From: Leishmania donovani
Taxonomy: Eukaryota; Euglenozoa; Kinetoplastea; Trypanosomatida; Trypanosomatidae
Reading direction: 5' to 3'
Assembly (NCBI RefSeq): GCF_000227135.1
Contig: NC_018263.1
Location: 2,136,259 to 2,200,258, forward strand
DNA length: 64,000 nucleotides
The notes beneath the pieces were generated by a model. The model saw only the letters and a list, made by a program, of their open reading frames with translations. It made no database searches and was not told the origin of the DNA. Positions 11,501-22,006 of this stretch are shown piece by piece. Made by a program: the position numbers and the translations under genes. How positions within the stretch are numbered: position 1 is the first letter of the stretch; each line of letters begins with the position of its first letter.

Positions 11501-14500
11501 TGAAAAATCGATAGAGGAATGACAAAGCAGGGCCGAAAACAAGCGCTTCCTTGGGGGGGGGGGTTGATCGAGCTTGCCCCCCTCTCGTGTTGCCTGCTGA
11601 ATTCGTCTCTTCCTTTGTTATCCAACGGAGGGGAGAACGAGAAGAAGACCAGAAAAAAGGGAAGATCAAACGAGGCGCACAAGACAAAACACAATCGCAT
11701 TCACCTGTTCCACTTTACGTGTCTTCCCCTTCGCTACGTCCTTGTTCTTTCCGGATGCTTCTCCGTGGGAAGGGGCTTGAGCGAGGTTGCGTGGCCGCTT
11801 GTTGCCTGCTGTTCGCCTTTCAGGCTCCCACTTCTCCAATGGCGGTGTTTTGTCTTCACCCGCCGCCACCTGACCCCTTTTTGCTTCCTTTCCTTTCCTC
11901 GGCGAGAAATTTGAGCGAAGGTGCAAAGCAGTGCACGAAGCGTATGCTATCCCCCGCGTACACACACACACACAAACGCGAAAAAAAAAGACTCGTAGAT
12001 GATGGTGATAGAGGGGTGCAGTGGAACACACGCTAGCGCTTCCTCGATGAAATAAAAACGCCCAAGATGGCGTCAGTCGCAGCGTGACAACGCGATCAAG
12101 TCGCCGACGTATTGGGAGGTGGGGGTAGGTGGGGCAAAGGAGAAGGAGACGGGAGGGGCGAGCAAAACAACGGCGGTGATGAAGGTAAATCACACGTGAT
12201 CGCACGTATGCATAGAAACAAAAGATGCCTATCTGGTACCACGATCACTGCTCTCTCTGCATCAAAGGACGGCATGCAACACACACACACACACAGAAAC
12301 GGCTCAAGGAGAAAACAACGGGGAGAAATGTGTACAGGAGAGGGGAGAGAGGAATAGAGGACGAGAAGGGGGAGGCGTTGGGGGCGGGGGTGACAATAAG
12401 GAACACAGCTTCTCACAGGGAAAGTGCGCGTGCACGGAAGCACGAAGCGAAACGATGGAAAACAGCACAAAGAAGGAAATGAACGGGGCAACAAAAGAAG
12501 AATAAGAGAGGAGGAGGCGAAGCAACACAGAAGACACGAGGTGCACACCCACGAGGAACGAAACAAACAAGAAGAGCACGTGAGAAACGCTACTAGTCTT
12601 TTTTTTTCGCCCTCCCGCTCTTTAGCCTCGTTTAATTGTCAGCCCTCTCTTTTTTTAGTGGCTGCGTATTTCCCGATCTCGGCTTCAAAATTCGAAAAAA
12701 AAAAAGAAAACGGGCAGTCGGTGGGGAAGGGAGGTTTGGGCGGTGTGGCGCGAGGAACGACACGGGTGGCGAGAAAAGGGAAGATGAAGCAACCACAACG
12801 CAAAGAAAAAAAGAGGACGAATAAGCGGCGCAAAACCTGAAAACGAAATCGTACAAAAAAAAAAGAAAACGGGACACAACAGAAGCTAAAAAAAAAGAAA
12901 AACACGATAGAAACGACAAGACACAAGCCAAGCGAGGAGAGAGAAGTAAAGTGAAACAAAAAAAAAAGCAAAGGAATAGGGGCCGAAGAGCGAAAAAAGG
13001 CAAAAAAATGGCGGTACACACGCTCACGCGGGAAACAAGAAACAATTTGCAGAGCGCACGGGGGAGGGAAAAACACGCGCGCCCACGCACACACGCACCC
13101 ACACACACACACACACAAGTGCTCGCGCAAAGAGGGAGAGAGTGGCGGCGGCACGCCAACGCGGAAGAGAGTGAGAGGGATGCCTATGACGTGGAGTTTG
13201 CGCGGCAGTGTTGGAAGGGGTGGTGCTCCTGCCTTTTTTGCGTGTTTGTATGGAACGTTGGGAGAGACGGGGAGGGGGGGGGGGGCGGGTGAAGGCGACT
13301 TTCAGGAAGGAGGTAGCTGTGCTGAAGTGACGTATGCGCTTGTGGCCGTCGAGGTTTCTCCGCGACTTTGCCGATTGCGTTTCACTTTCACCAGCTTCTA
13401 GAACCTGATTTGATTTGGGTGCTTCAAAATGAACGACCAACGTCTTGTGCACATACATTCACACGACTACTACACACATAGAGGGGGGGAGAGGAGGGAA
13501 GGAAACCCACAGAAAACAACAACAAAAAAAAAACAGACCAAAAAAGCAAAAAAGAGCAAGTCGAGAAACGAGTACTTGGCTATATAAAGGGAGAAGTGAA
13601 GAGAAGTGTTTGCTTCGTAGGAGCTGAATGATGCTACACGCACACGCACACCGCGTGCCCATATATTGGTCCAGAGGTCGAAATCCCTTCGCTTCTCTGT
13701 TCAGTTTCTTTCTTTGTTGTTATCCAGAGTTTCTTGTCGCTACTGCTCAGCTTCGTCGTGCTACTTGTTGTTTTCTTTTGTCCTTGTACTTCTCGTGCCC
13801 TGCAGTCCTTTTTTTTTTTATTTCTTATTCTGTGCCCACACAAGGCAGCGGGAAAAACGGATAACAAAACAACAAATGAAAAAAAAAAAACAACAACCTC
13901 GGTAGCAACGTACGAGAGAGAACGAGAGCCCCTTTTCCCACCGAGTAAGAAACACACAAAAAAGAAAGGGCTGCGCGAGCGTGGAAGCACCAGAAGAGGT
14001 TCAAACGAAAATGAAGAAGACTGAAAAACAAAGAACAAACAAAAACACAGGGTGAATGCGTCAGAAGAGCGCGTGAAGGTATCAACGCAAAAGCCAACAC
14101 AAGACAGACCCCACAAAGAACTGCAGCAGGCCAATTTGTGTGGATGCCGAAGGCGAGAAAACGAAACAAAACATGCGAGACGAAGCACACACACACACGG
14201 AAAAAAAAAGAACGACAACGGCGATGCGCCTCCTGTAAAGTCAATTCTCTTTTCCAGAAAAAAAAAATGAATGCGGCGCTTCTACGTGGGCGTGTCAGTG
14301 GAAGGTAATGGCGCAGTCACCTACGCTCTGCCTCGAAAAAGAATAGCAAGGACAAGCAGATACACGCAGGTAAAGGAGTGGTGATGGTGGTGAAAAATGG
14401 TGGCCTGCAACGCAGGGGGTTGGCTGTAAGCGGAGCGTGCAGTACACAACGAACAACAACAACGAAAAATCCGAAGAGGAGATGAAGGTGAGTAGGAAAA

Positions 14501-17500
14501 AGGGGAGAGAAGGAGGAGGAGGAGGAGGAGGAGGGGGGGGGGACGGGGCTGCAGCCACCCTTTGCACAGACACGGACACCGACGCACAGGCAGCAGGCAA
14601 AGAGGAAACTTTGTTGTTGTTTTTCCTTTATGTGTGTGTTTGACCGGAAAGCGAGGAGGCGCGGGGGTAGGGAGATGCACCCACCACAAAAAAAAAGAGC
14701 GAAAAGGAAACGAGCCACACACACACACACACACACACAACGCAAATCGATGTCTGTATATGCGTATAGGAGTACCTTTGATGTATTCACATTCACGAAT
14801 ACAAACACAGACACAGAGACGCACACCCGCACGCACCTCACCAAAAAAAAAGAAAAATAGATGAGGTAGAAGGAAAGGGAGTGATGCTTGTGAGGACGCA
14901 AAGTCAGGCAGCCAGTGAATCCGTGAAAACAACGAATACCACAAGAGAGATTCTTCAAGCGGCCTAACGCAAGCACACACCGACGTACACCAACACCTAA
15001 AGAGGGGGACAAGAGCCGAAGAAAATGAGCGTGAGCAAGACAAGGAGAAAACAGGAACGAGGTAGAAAACGAAGAAGAGAGGGAGAGACAGAGTAAGATA
15101 CAAAAAAAAAAGGAAAGAGATCGGGGGAGGAAGAGAGGTGGACAAGAGGAGCGAAAAACGTTTTGAGCGAGTGGTTAGGCGCACAAACACACACACACAC
15201 ACGCTACAGTTTTATTCAATGAGAGAAAAGGTGGTGCTGTTATTTGATTGCGTTACTTGACGATTCAAAAGAAGGGCGAGGGAAGGGGTGAAGGCGAAAA
15301 GCACAGAAAAAAAACGACGAGAAAGAGAAAACAGATGAACGAGAAGGACAAGGCAGGTAGTGAGAGAAAAAGATGAAGAACTGTGATGATTCGAGAAGAG
15401 GGGGTATTGGGTAGATGACAATGCCTCTAAAAGGAAAACCCACAGAATACACGAGATGAAAAGAAAATCAACCACCACGAGAAAAAAGCAAACCGTATCT
15501 TTTCTATATGATGTGCGTGGTCGCTGAAACAACAAGAAAACAAATCAAGGCCAGAAAGGAGGAAGATGTAAAGCGAGCCAGAATCGACTCAACACACGAA
15601 GGGCGAGAGTGAGGGCAGTGGGCTCGCAGGGAGCAGAGGAAAGGGGATTTCACGACTGGCGTTTGGCCACCGTGAAAAAGGAGAGACCCCCCCCACAAGA
15701 GAGACAGTGGCCGAGGCAGGGAGAAAAAGAGTAAGAGGGAGAAGACAACCGCTCGTGTTGACTCTTCGAATGGCAAACACCAAGAACGAGGCCACTAAAC
15801 AACAAACGGAGAACTACCTTTTCGAAAGAGCTGGCCACTTCTGCACGCGGTGGAGGCGATGATGGCGAAGTAAAATGAACGGAGGGGGCGGAAACAAAAA
15901 CGACTTAATGGACAGACGAACAGAGTGAGCGAGCACAAACACACAAAGTACGAGCCAAAATTAAAAACGAGAAGGCACCACAAAGGAGGCAGGCAGACAG
16001 ACGCACAAACGCACTCCTACACAAACAAGAAAGAAAAACAAAAAAAAAAGAAGCACAAAAATCGTGAGAAGTGTAACCTTCTTGCGTTGCTGTGGCGTGT
16101 GTGGATGCTTGTTGGCGCCTGCTTTCTCCTACGAGGCAAAAGCGACTGAAAAGCTACGCGATTCTCTACGACTTCCGCAGTTCAAGTACAAACGATTTCC
16201 TTCTTTTTTCTTCTGTTTTTAATTGCTGCTTCTTTTTTTTTGCGCGCGTGTTTTTTTTTCTTGTTTTAATCCCTGCTGTGTGTGTGTGTGTGTTTTGTCC
16301 CTGCTTTCTGTTGCTGTTTTTCTTTTTTTTTTACCTCCCCTTCCTTGTTTTTAAGTTTGTATATTGATGCTCTGGCTGTCACGCTCTCTGGCGATATGCT
16401 CCTTTTTCTTTTTACCGACCTCTTTCTACTTCTCCTTCGTCTGTGTGTGTGTGTGCGACCTTGCGGTTGAGGTGGAATGCGCTGTCGCCGCTTCGGCTGT
16501 TTGCTTCACGAACAACACAAAAAGAATGAATACTTTTGTTTTCCCAGCGAAAAAAAACCTTGCCGTTGCCCTTCTCGCCTTTTTCCTTGAGGTTTGCTTG
16601 CCAAGTTTGAGGATGTTGTAAACCAGAAAGACAGAAATGCACACGTGAGATGCACACACGTATGTTTGCTGGTGTCGTTCTTTTTGTGTGTTCGTTGTAC
16701 GTATCAGCGGCCTGAATGGTCAGCGGGAGACGAGTAGAAAAGGGAACCGAGGAGGACTGAGCAAGAACAGGCAGGGAAAAGAACAACAACAAAAGACGGC
16801 CGAAACAGAGGGGAGAGCGAGAGGAGGAGAGGTGGAGGGTGTGTGATATATGCAAAGGTGAAGATAGGGAGAGAGAAGAGAGGTGGCCGTCGATCTTGCG
16901 TGACTGGGTTGGCAAACGTACGTGCACGTGTAGATGTGTGTGTGTGTATACTGGTTGCGCGTGACCGCGTCTTTCAGTCTGTGTGCCCGTATTTCTTGAC
17001 TGCTTCTGTGGAGGGGGTTGGGTGGGGGGGTCGGGAAAAGGCGTTGCCTCATGCACTGGAGGAAGGGGGGAGGCAGAGCGCAAAACAACAACACAGAAAA
17101 GGAGTGTGAAGGAGGTGTGACAGAGAAAAAGGTGTGCATTTGTTGGTTATCCGAGAGGAAACACGCGAGCCCGAGCTGCGCACATCGCATCGGCCCTTCA
17201 CGTAGGTGTGCATGCAGAGAGGCCAACGCAGACGGAGTCGGGAAAGGTCACGCGTTTGCCTCGACATCGCCCGCCTGTGTGTGCAGGTGCGAGGAGGGGG
17301 GGGCGGGCGCCATCTGCTTGGCAAGACGACACCACTAAATGTAGCGGTTCGCTTCATCTGTCTGGTGCCGCCACAGACGAACACGAGTGTATACTGGCAG
17401 ACTCACTAGCGTAACGGATGCAGCGACATCAACGAAACGACGACAAAACAATCAACGAAGCAGAGGGCAGCAGGCGTTTAAGAAAAACTCGGGAGGATAA

Positions 17501-17583
17501 AAAACGAAAAGCGCACACAAGTAATTCAAAGACGGCCAGAGCTCGCGTTATCAGATGCGCACTGAAAAGATGAGCACGGCTAG

Positions 17584-18471
17584 TCAGCGAGTGGCACGTG
17601 TATCGTCGACAAGCCACATGGTCATCTCTTCCAGTAGGGCGAGCAGGCGTTGCCGTTGTAGCTCTAAACGGCCCTCCGCAACTTCCTCGCTCTTTCCCAG
17701 AGCCGAGCTCGCGCTGGAAGGAACGGTGCGGTGCAGCACGCCGTGAAGCCCAGCGTGCAACTCCCACCAAACCGCGTCATCAGCTCCGGGGAGCGCGCCA
17801 CTCTTTCCAAGATTGTGCGCTTCTTGTGGAGTCAAGGGAAGGGAATCACACGACACAGCAACAGACAGTTTTGCGGCCTCGGCGTACTCCGGCTCTAGAG
17901 GGGCGTGGGCGATTTGATGGAGCGCGCGAGCCGCCTCGCACGTCCAACGTGCCCTAACATGGGGAAGAACCTGCCTCTGTCGCGCGCGCCGCGCCCGCTC
18001 GCTGAGGGTAGAGCGCAGCTGCTTCAATTTATCTGTGATTCGCTGAAGTTTCGAGGGAAGTGCAAGCACCATGGCATCGCTGACGCTTCGCTCAAGGGCG
18101 GAGAAGGACGTGGAGAGGCCGCTACTATGAAAGGTGCTGCTAACCTCCGCTGTTGAGCGCCAGGTCTGCCAAACCTCCGACTCGCACGTAGCGGGTTCAC
18201 CCGTGGCCTCGAGCGATGGATACACCTCTTCGGTGCGGTCATCTGCATTGCGCGTCACCTGCGAGGGCTCGGTCGTCCCCGTATCGACTGACGTTGCTGA
18301 GGCGCGAACCAGTTCTGCGGCACCGCACGACAGAGAAGATAGAAGGCTTTCAAGGCGCGACAGCTCGGCGCACGCTTGCTCTGTCTGCTGCAGCGTCGCC
18401 GAGAGGCGCGCGACGATGCGCCCTGCAGGCACGGCCGCCGTCAGAGATGCTAATGGCGTTTCCTCCTGCAT
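17584..18471 (-). CDS. Hypothetical helical protein (unrecognised)
   Basis: 295 residues, not recognised. The N-terminal ~55 residues (heptad-like Leu/Ala with A-T-L-Q-Q-T-E-Q at about 25-32) and the segment around 135-170 look like amphipathic or coiled-coil helices. Residues about 55-110 are Ser/Thr/Glu-rich and probably disordered. The C-terminus (about 265-290) is another charged helix ending in an M-T-M-W-L-V patch. There is no signal peptide, membrane segment or catalytic motif. Codon use is GC-rich like the proven genes nearby, and the frame opens with a true ATG, followed downstream by the 11-kb gene-free tract. It is probably a kinetoplastid-specific structural or adaptor protein, but no function can be assigned. 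Confidence 0.6.
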   Translation of the reverse strand: MQEETPLASLTAAVPAGRIVARLSATLQQTEQACAELSRLESLLSSLSCGAAELVRASATSVDTGTTEPSQVTRNADDRTEEVYPSLEATGEPATCESEVWQTWRSTAEVSSTFHSSGLSTSFSALERSVSDAMVLALPSKLQRITDKLKQLRSTLSERARRARQRQVLPHVRARWTCEAARALHQIAHAPLEPEYAEAAKLSVAVSCDSLPLTPQEAHNLGKSGALPGADDAVWWELHAGLHGVLHRTVPSSASSALGKSEEVAEGRLELQRQRLLALLEEMTMWLVDDTRATR

Positions 18472-19835
18472 GGATATTGTGTGTGTATGTGTGTCTGTGT
18501 TTGTGTGGGAAGCCGTGCAGTGGGGGCGAGCTGCCGCCTGTTTTCCTTAATGCCAACCCACCAAAAGTTAGCGGATATGTGCCAACAAGGCCAGATGACG
18601 GCGAGGGATCGGGGAAAGAAGTGGAGGAGAATACCCAGAAAGTGTGACAGAGGAGAAGCGGCGGCTGCACCAACGCCAACAGCGAATGATGGTGGAGGCA
18701 CAACGTGTGCGCCACGCAGGAGCTGCTGATATGCAGCAGACGCCAAAGGCGGCCTGAGGGAGAGGGAGGAGGATAGGCGGAAGAGACGAAAGACGTATAG
18801 TGAGTGAAAGACACCGCTTCATCCTTCCCCTCCGTGCAGTCGCCTTCACCCTGCTCGGCGGGAAAAGCATCAAATTTGCCCGCCATCACGCATTCCGCGC
18901 GCGCACGCAAACACACAGACACACACAGAGACAGCACATCCAATTTGGCTTTCTCTCTGTGCAGCATTTTCCGCTCCTATGATACGTTCCATAAGCAAAA
19001 GACAAGAGCGCGCTGCTGTCGCCTCATCACCTTCGTCCCACGAGACTGTGCCTCAACGCGCTGCGCAACAACCAAGCAATTAACAACGCACAAGCAAAAG
19101 GGAAGCATAATAACGACAAGGGCATTCACACGGCGACAACACCGAGCAACGAAGCGAGAGAAAAAAAAAGTCGGAAAAGCAACGCATGATGCCCCACCGC
19201 CTCGCACTCCTGTTCTCAAGAAGAGCGTCGCTTAGCAAGAGAGTTCTATCGCTCATCGCAGTGGCTGGGGTGGGATGGGAGTTGGGCGGAATTCCAAGTA
19301 AGCGGTTCAGCTCACGACATAGCAGAGGGACGGCAATAGGCAACAACAACAAGGAAAGAAGGCATCATGGCGCACACAGATCAGGCACGCGCAACACGCT
19401 TATGTTAGCAGACGAGAACGTGCCAACCAAAAGCAGCACCAAAACGAAATGCGTTGTGAAAGCGTTTGCGGTGGAGACAGGTGCGAAAACATGGAAAGCA
19501 GAGCGGTAGCACAGATCTAGGAAACTAACAATAACACACACACACACACACACACGCGGGGAAACGCCGAGCGACCGTAGAGCAGCTCAACCTCTTCTTT
19601 GCAAGAGAGAGAGATGGCGGGGCAGGTGCTGCATACGGCCTTGTCGAAGGCAGAAAAGAGGAACGAACAAAAAGGAGCCAGCACAGGATGTGGAACGAAA
19701 GAGGGCAGCAAACAAATGTGCTCGTCAGTAGAGAGACAGTGCAGCACAGGGAGCTGGCGAATGCACACCCCTCCATCATCTCAAACGCCAGCTCGCGGCG
19801 CACCCTTGCTGACGTCTTCTACAGCACCTTCCTCC
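18472..19835. other. Intergenic spacer
   Basis: About 1.4 kb between the unrecognised helical protein and the first PAQR gene. It has a GT-rich stretch just upstream of the ATG at 18471, with candidate acceptor AGs near 18493, and a (CA)11 run at about 19534-19555. No supportable coding region is seen. Confidence 0.6.
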
Positions 19836-20927
19836 CTACACGCACACGATCGTTTCACGACTGAGGTACATGGCGACACAGTTGTAGAAGTGCGTTGTGG
19901 CTGCCCCCAGCACGCAGAGGTGCCATATCTGATGGCTAGAGAAGTAGAAGTCGAAGGTGCCAGGCGACAGTGCCTCTGGAATGCGGAAGGCGTAAATGAA
20001 GACGCCTACGCCGTAGAGAGCCAACATCGTCAGCAATCCCTTCACATACGGGCCGCTGATGTGTAGCGGGATCATCTGCGACAAGTGAATCGTGGGGATA
20101 ATCCCCGAGCCAACCATGCAGACGTAAAAGATGATCTTCTTCGTCGCAAACGCCTCAGAGGTCCAGTGGCGGAAAAAGGGCCCAATGAAGCCCGCCAGCC
20201 CGAAGGAGCCAATCATCGACAGGTACGCGTTGCGCCACTCCGGGGCACAGCTCATGGCGTAGAAGCAGAAGGGCAGAAACGAGCCGACAACAAGAAACGT
20301 GATGCCGTAGTAGTCAAGTGCGTGCATGCGATGGTAGAAATCCTCGCTCATATGGCACAGAAATGTGTGAAAGCACGCACTGCACAGCATGCACATGACA
20401 CACGCCAACGAGAAAGTCCCGAAGATGATAAATGGCCACGCGGTGCGCGCGTTACTAACAGGAACCGGCCGTGCCGTGCGGTTCGCGTGGTGAAGCACGT
20501 TGCCGGCGCGATAATCTGGAATGATGTGCTGGGTAAACAACTGTACCATCAGCCCCAAGAAAAAGAAGGCGCCAAGCAGGTGCGTCCAAATGTTGACCGT
20601 CTCGTTGTGCATCCGGAGTAGGCTCGTGATGCACTGCTTCCACGTGTAGTAGGCGCGATACCCGCGCAGAATGTAGCAGTTATCACGTAGGTACATGGGA
20701 ACATCCTCGATCGCGTAGAGTGGCAGTGTTGAATCGTTGTTGTACGGCTTAGCGTGCTCGCAGTTCGCTTGCTTGCGAGAGAGCTGTACCTTCTGTTCAT
20801 GCGTGAGGTTCGCAGTGATGAAGGCACCCGCGGTTGGGCTCTGCGCCGTCGACAAGGACGCATTGACGCGACGTCGACGGGGCGACGGCGACTTTGACGC
20901 AGAACTCGAGTTTTTGCGAGAAACCAT
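19836..20927 (-). CDS. PAQR / haemolysin-III-related seven-TM protein 1
   Basis: 363 residues from the ATG at 20925-20927. This start is preferred because the predicted spliced-leader acceptor near 20952 lies downstream of the longer upstream frame. It has the family layout: a basic Ser-rich cytosolic N-terminus, the entry motif around L-Y-A-I-E-D-V-P-x-Y-L-R-D-N, then seven hydrophobic segments. The conserved polar set is intact: S183-x3-H187 at the end of TM2, D205 in A-L-D-Y-Y-G, and H332-x3-H336 in S-S-H-Q-I-W-H before the last TM. In adiponectin receptors and yeast Izh proteins these residues bind zinc and are linked to ceramidase-like activity. The substrate here is unknown. It is the first of three family members in 8.4 kb and shares neither its N-terminus nor its loops with the others, so the duplications are old. 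Confidence 0.88.
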   Translation of the reverse strand: MVSRKNSSSASKSPSPRRRRVNASLSTAQSPTAGAFITANLTHEQKVQLSRKQANCEHAKPYNNDSTLPLYAIEDVPMYLRDNCYILRGYRAYYTWKQCITSLLRMHNETVNIWTHLLGAFFFLGLMVQLFTQHIIPDYRAGNVLHHANRTARPVPVSNARTAWPFIIFGTFSLACVMCMLCSACFHTFLCHMSEDFYHRMHALDYYGITFLVVGSFLPFCFYAMSCAPEWRNAYLSMIGSFGLAGFIGPFFRHWTSEAFATKKIIFYVCMVGSGIIPTIHLSQMIPLHISGPYVKGLLTMLALYGVGVFIYAFRIPEALSPGTFDFYFSSHQIWHLCVLGAATTHFYNCVAMYLSRETIVCV

Positions 20928-21111
20928 GGTGGGGTCAATGCAGTCGAACAGCTGGTAGCAGCAGCGAGGGAAGGAGGCAGAGGGGGAGTGGAAAGGGGAC
21001 GGAAGAAAGGGGAGGCTGCAGCCGCCTTTCTCTGTTTTTTTTTTTTTCGTGCCATATTCGATGTGCCCGTTCGCTGCCACGAAGCACGAGATCAAACGCT
21101 ACATGACCGCT
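20928..21111. other. 5' flank of PAQR gene 1
   Basis: This is the pyrimidine-rich (minus strand) leader region of the PAQR1 gene with an oligo-T run on the plus strand near 21035-21048. No other feature is seen before the SIDER-like element begins. Confidence 0.5.
20952..20953 (-). promoter_or_regulatory. Predicted spliced-leader acceptor for PAQR gene 1
   Basis: A long C/T-rich tract (about 20963-21022 on the minus strand) is followed by its first CAG at this point, 25 bases before the ATG at 20927. This excludes the in-frame extension upstream. Confidence 0.55.
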
Positions 21112-21662
21112 CCCGCGGCCCTGTCACAGGCTCCACATCGCGTGGTGCGAAGCGGCCACAGACAGACGTGAAACAGCAGTGCGCCGACCCAGTCATCGGA
21201 GAGCACGGCCTCTGCCTCGTGCGATACCCAACCACCCCATAGCCGCTCCCCCATCGTGCCGGTCGCCACGTGGCGCATCCCCCGCGCGGTGGCACTCAGG
21301 CTCCCCCAACACCAGTGGGCAGCGCGTGAGGGCCGGGGGTGGGATGCGTCCGAGTCAGGTGGGCACTCTGCCTAATCATATGGATGGCACACGAGTGCTC
21401 ACCGTCGCCGGTCGCTCCGACGCAACGCCATCCAGGACCTTAGTGCCGGTATTAGTAGCGATAAATCACCGCGACGCCCCTGCCTCGTAGGCGCGTGACC
21501 GTCTCATCGCCAGAAGCAGCTCGGCATTTGGCAGGGGGATGGGGGAGGGCTGCTCGGCTTCCCCACACCGAGTGGAAGGGGATGGAGGGAGGTACGGAGC
21601 CGTGCCATGCCATGCCACCGCGCACTGAGGGGTTTGTCCACCCCACCAACCCCCCTTTCATT
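21112..21662. mobile_element. SIDER-like degenerate retroposon, copy A
   Basis: A GC-rich segment without coding capacity that aligns by eye, with many differences, to 26505-26830 and inversely to 63229-63425. Two related GC-rich modules are visible, one at about 21240-21325 and one at about 21540-21625, separated by about 200 bases. That tandem arrangement is what is described for Leishmania SIDER2 elements. It lies in the presumed 3' UTR of PAQR gene 2, a typical place for SIDERs, where they can affect mRNA stability. The family name is inferred from organism, size, location and structure, as I had no consensus to align with. Confidence 0.55.
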
Positions 21663-22006
21663 AGGGAAGGGGAGAGAGGCAAAGGGCAAGCAAACAATGG
21701 CAGCAACTCCATTTTACACACACACACACACACACATGCACCGGATTGTGATAGCTGGCACAGAGGGCATCGCTCCCGCCACGTGATCGCAGAGGGATCG
21801 AACGACTGCTCGCACAGGTTTGGCATCGCAGCATGGAGGTGGGAATGTTAGGGTGGTGATAGCGCGGGCGACTGCGCGTCTGCGTGTGAAGGGAGAGGAA
21901 GGGTGGGAGGTGGGCTCGAGGAACCATTGCCTGCAGTTAGCCACCGGCGTGACGACCCCACGTGTCACCGAACAGGCCGCTTTCTACTGACAAGACATGG
22001 TGGAGC
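21663..22006. other. 3' flank of PAQR gene 2
   Basis: This holds a (CA)n run at about 21715-21735 and otherwise unique sequence. It is probably the proximal 3' UTR of PAQR gene 2. No gene is seen. Confidence 0.5.

Larger units (their letters stand above)
6697..17583. other. Gene-free tract of almost 11 kb with many simple repeats
   Basis: I find no gene, tRNA or rRNA here. The plus strand is strongly purine-rich, with A-runs, GA-rich stretches and oligo-G runs near 9207-9217, 11553-11563, 13274-13285 and 14533-14542. (CA)n microsatellites lie at about 6919-6941, 8532-8561, 9685-9709, 13101-13117, 14716-14739 and 15187-15202, and GT-rich runs near 16277-16292 and 16441-16454. The longest minus-strand frame (about 9837-10868) is a low-complexity Phe/Ser/Leu/Pro/Cys string, and plus-strand frames are Lys/Arg/Glu strings. 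Both are composition artefacts. Flanking genes on both sides are on the minus strand, so this is not a strand-switch region. It may be a very long 3' UTR of the gene at 17584, a site of internal transcription initiation, or untranslated RNA genes I cannot recognise. Confidence 0.6.

Noticed and set aside
13660..13695. GGTCGAAATCC resembling a Pol III B-box
   Set aside because: It differs from the consensus and no tRNA fold is possible around it.
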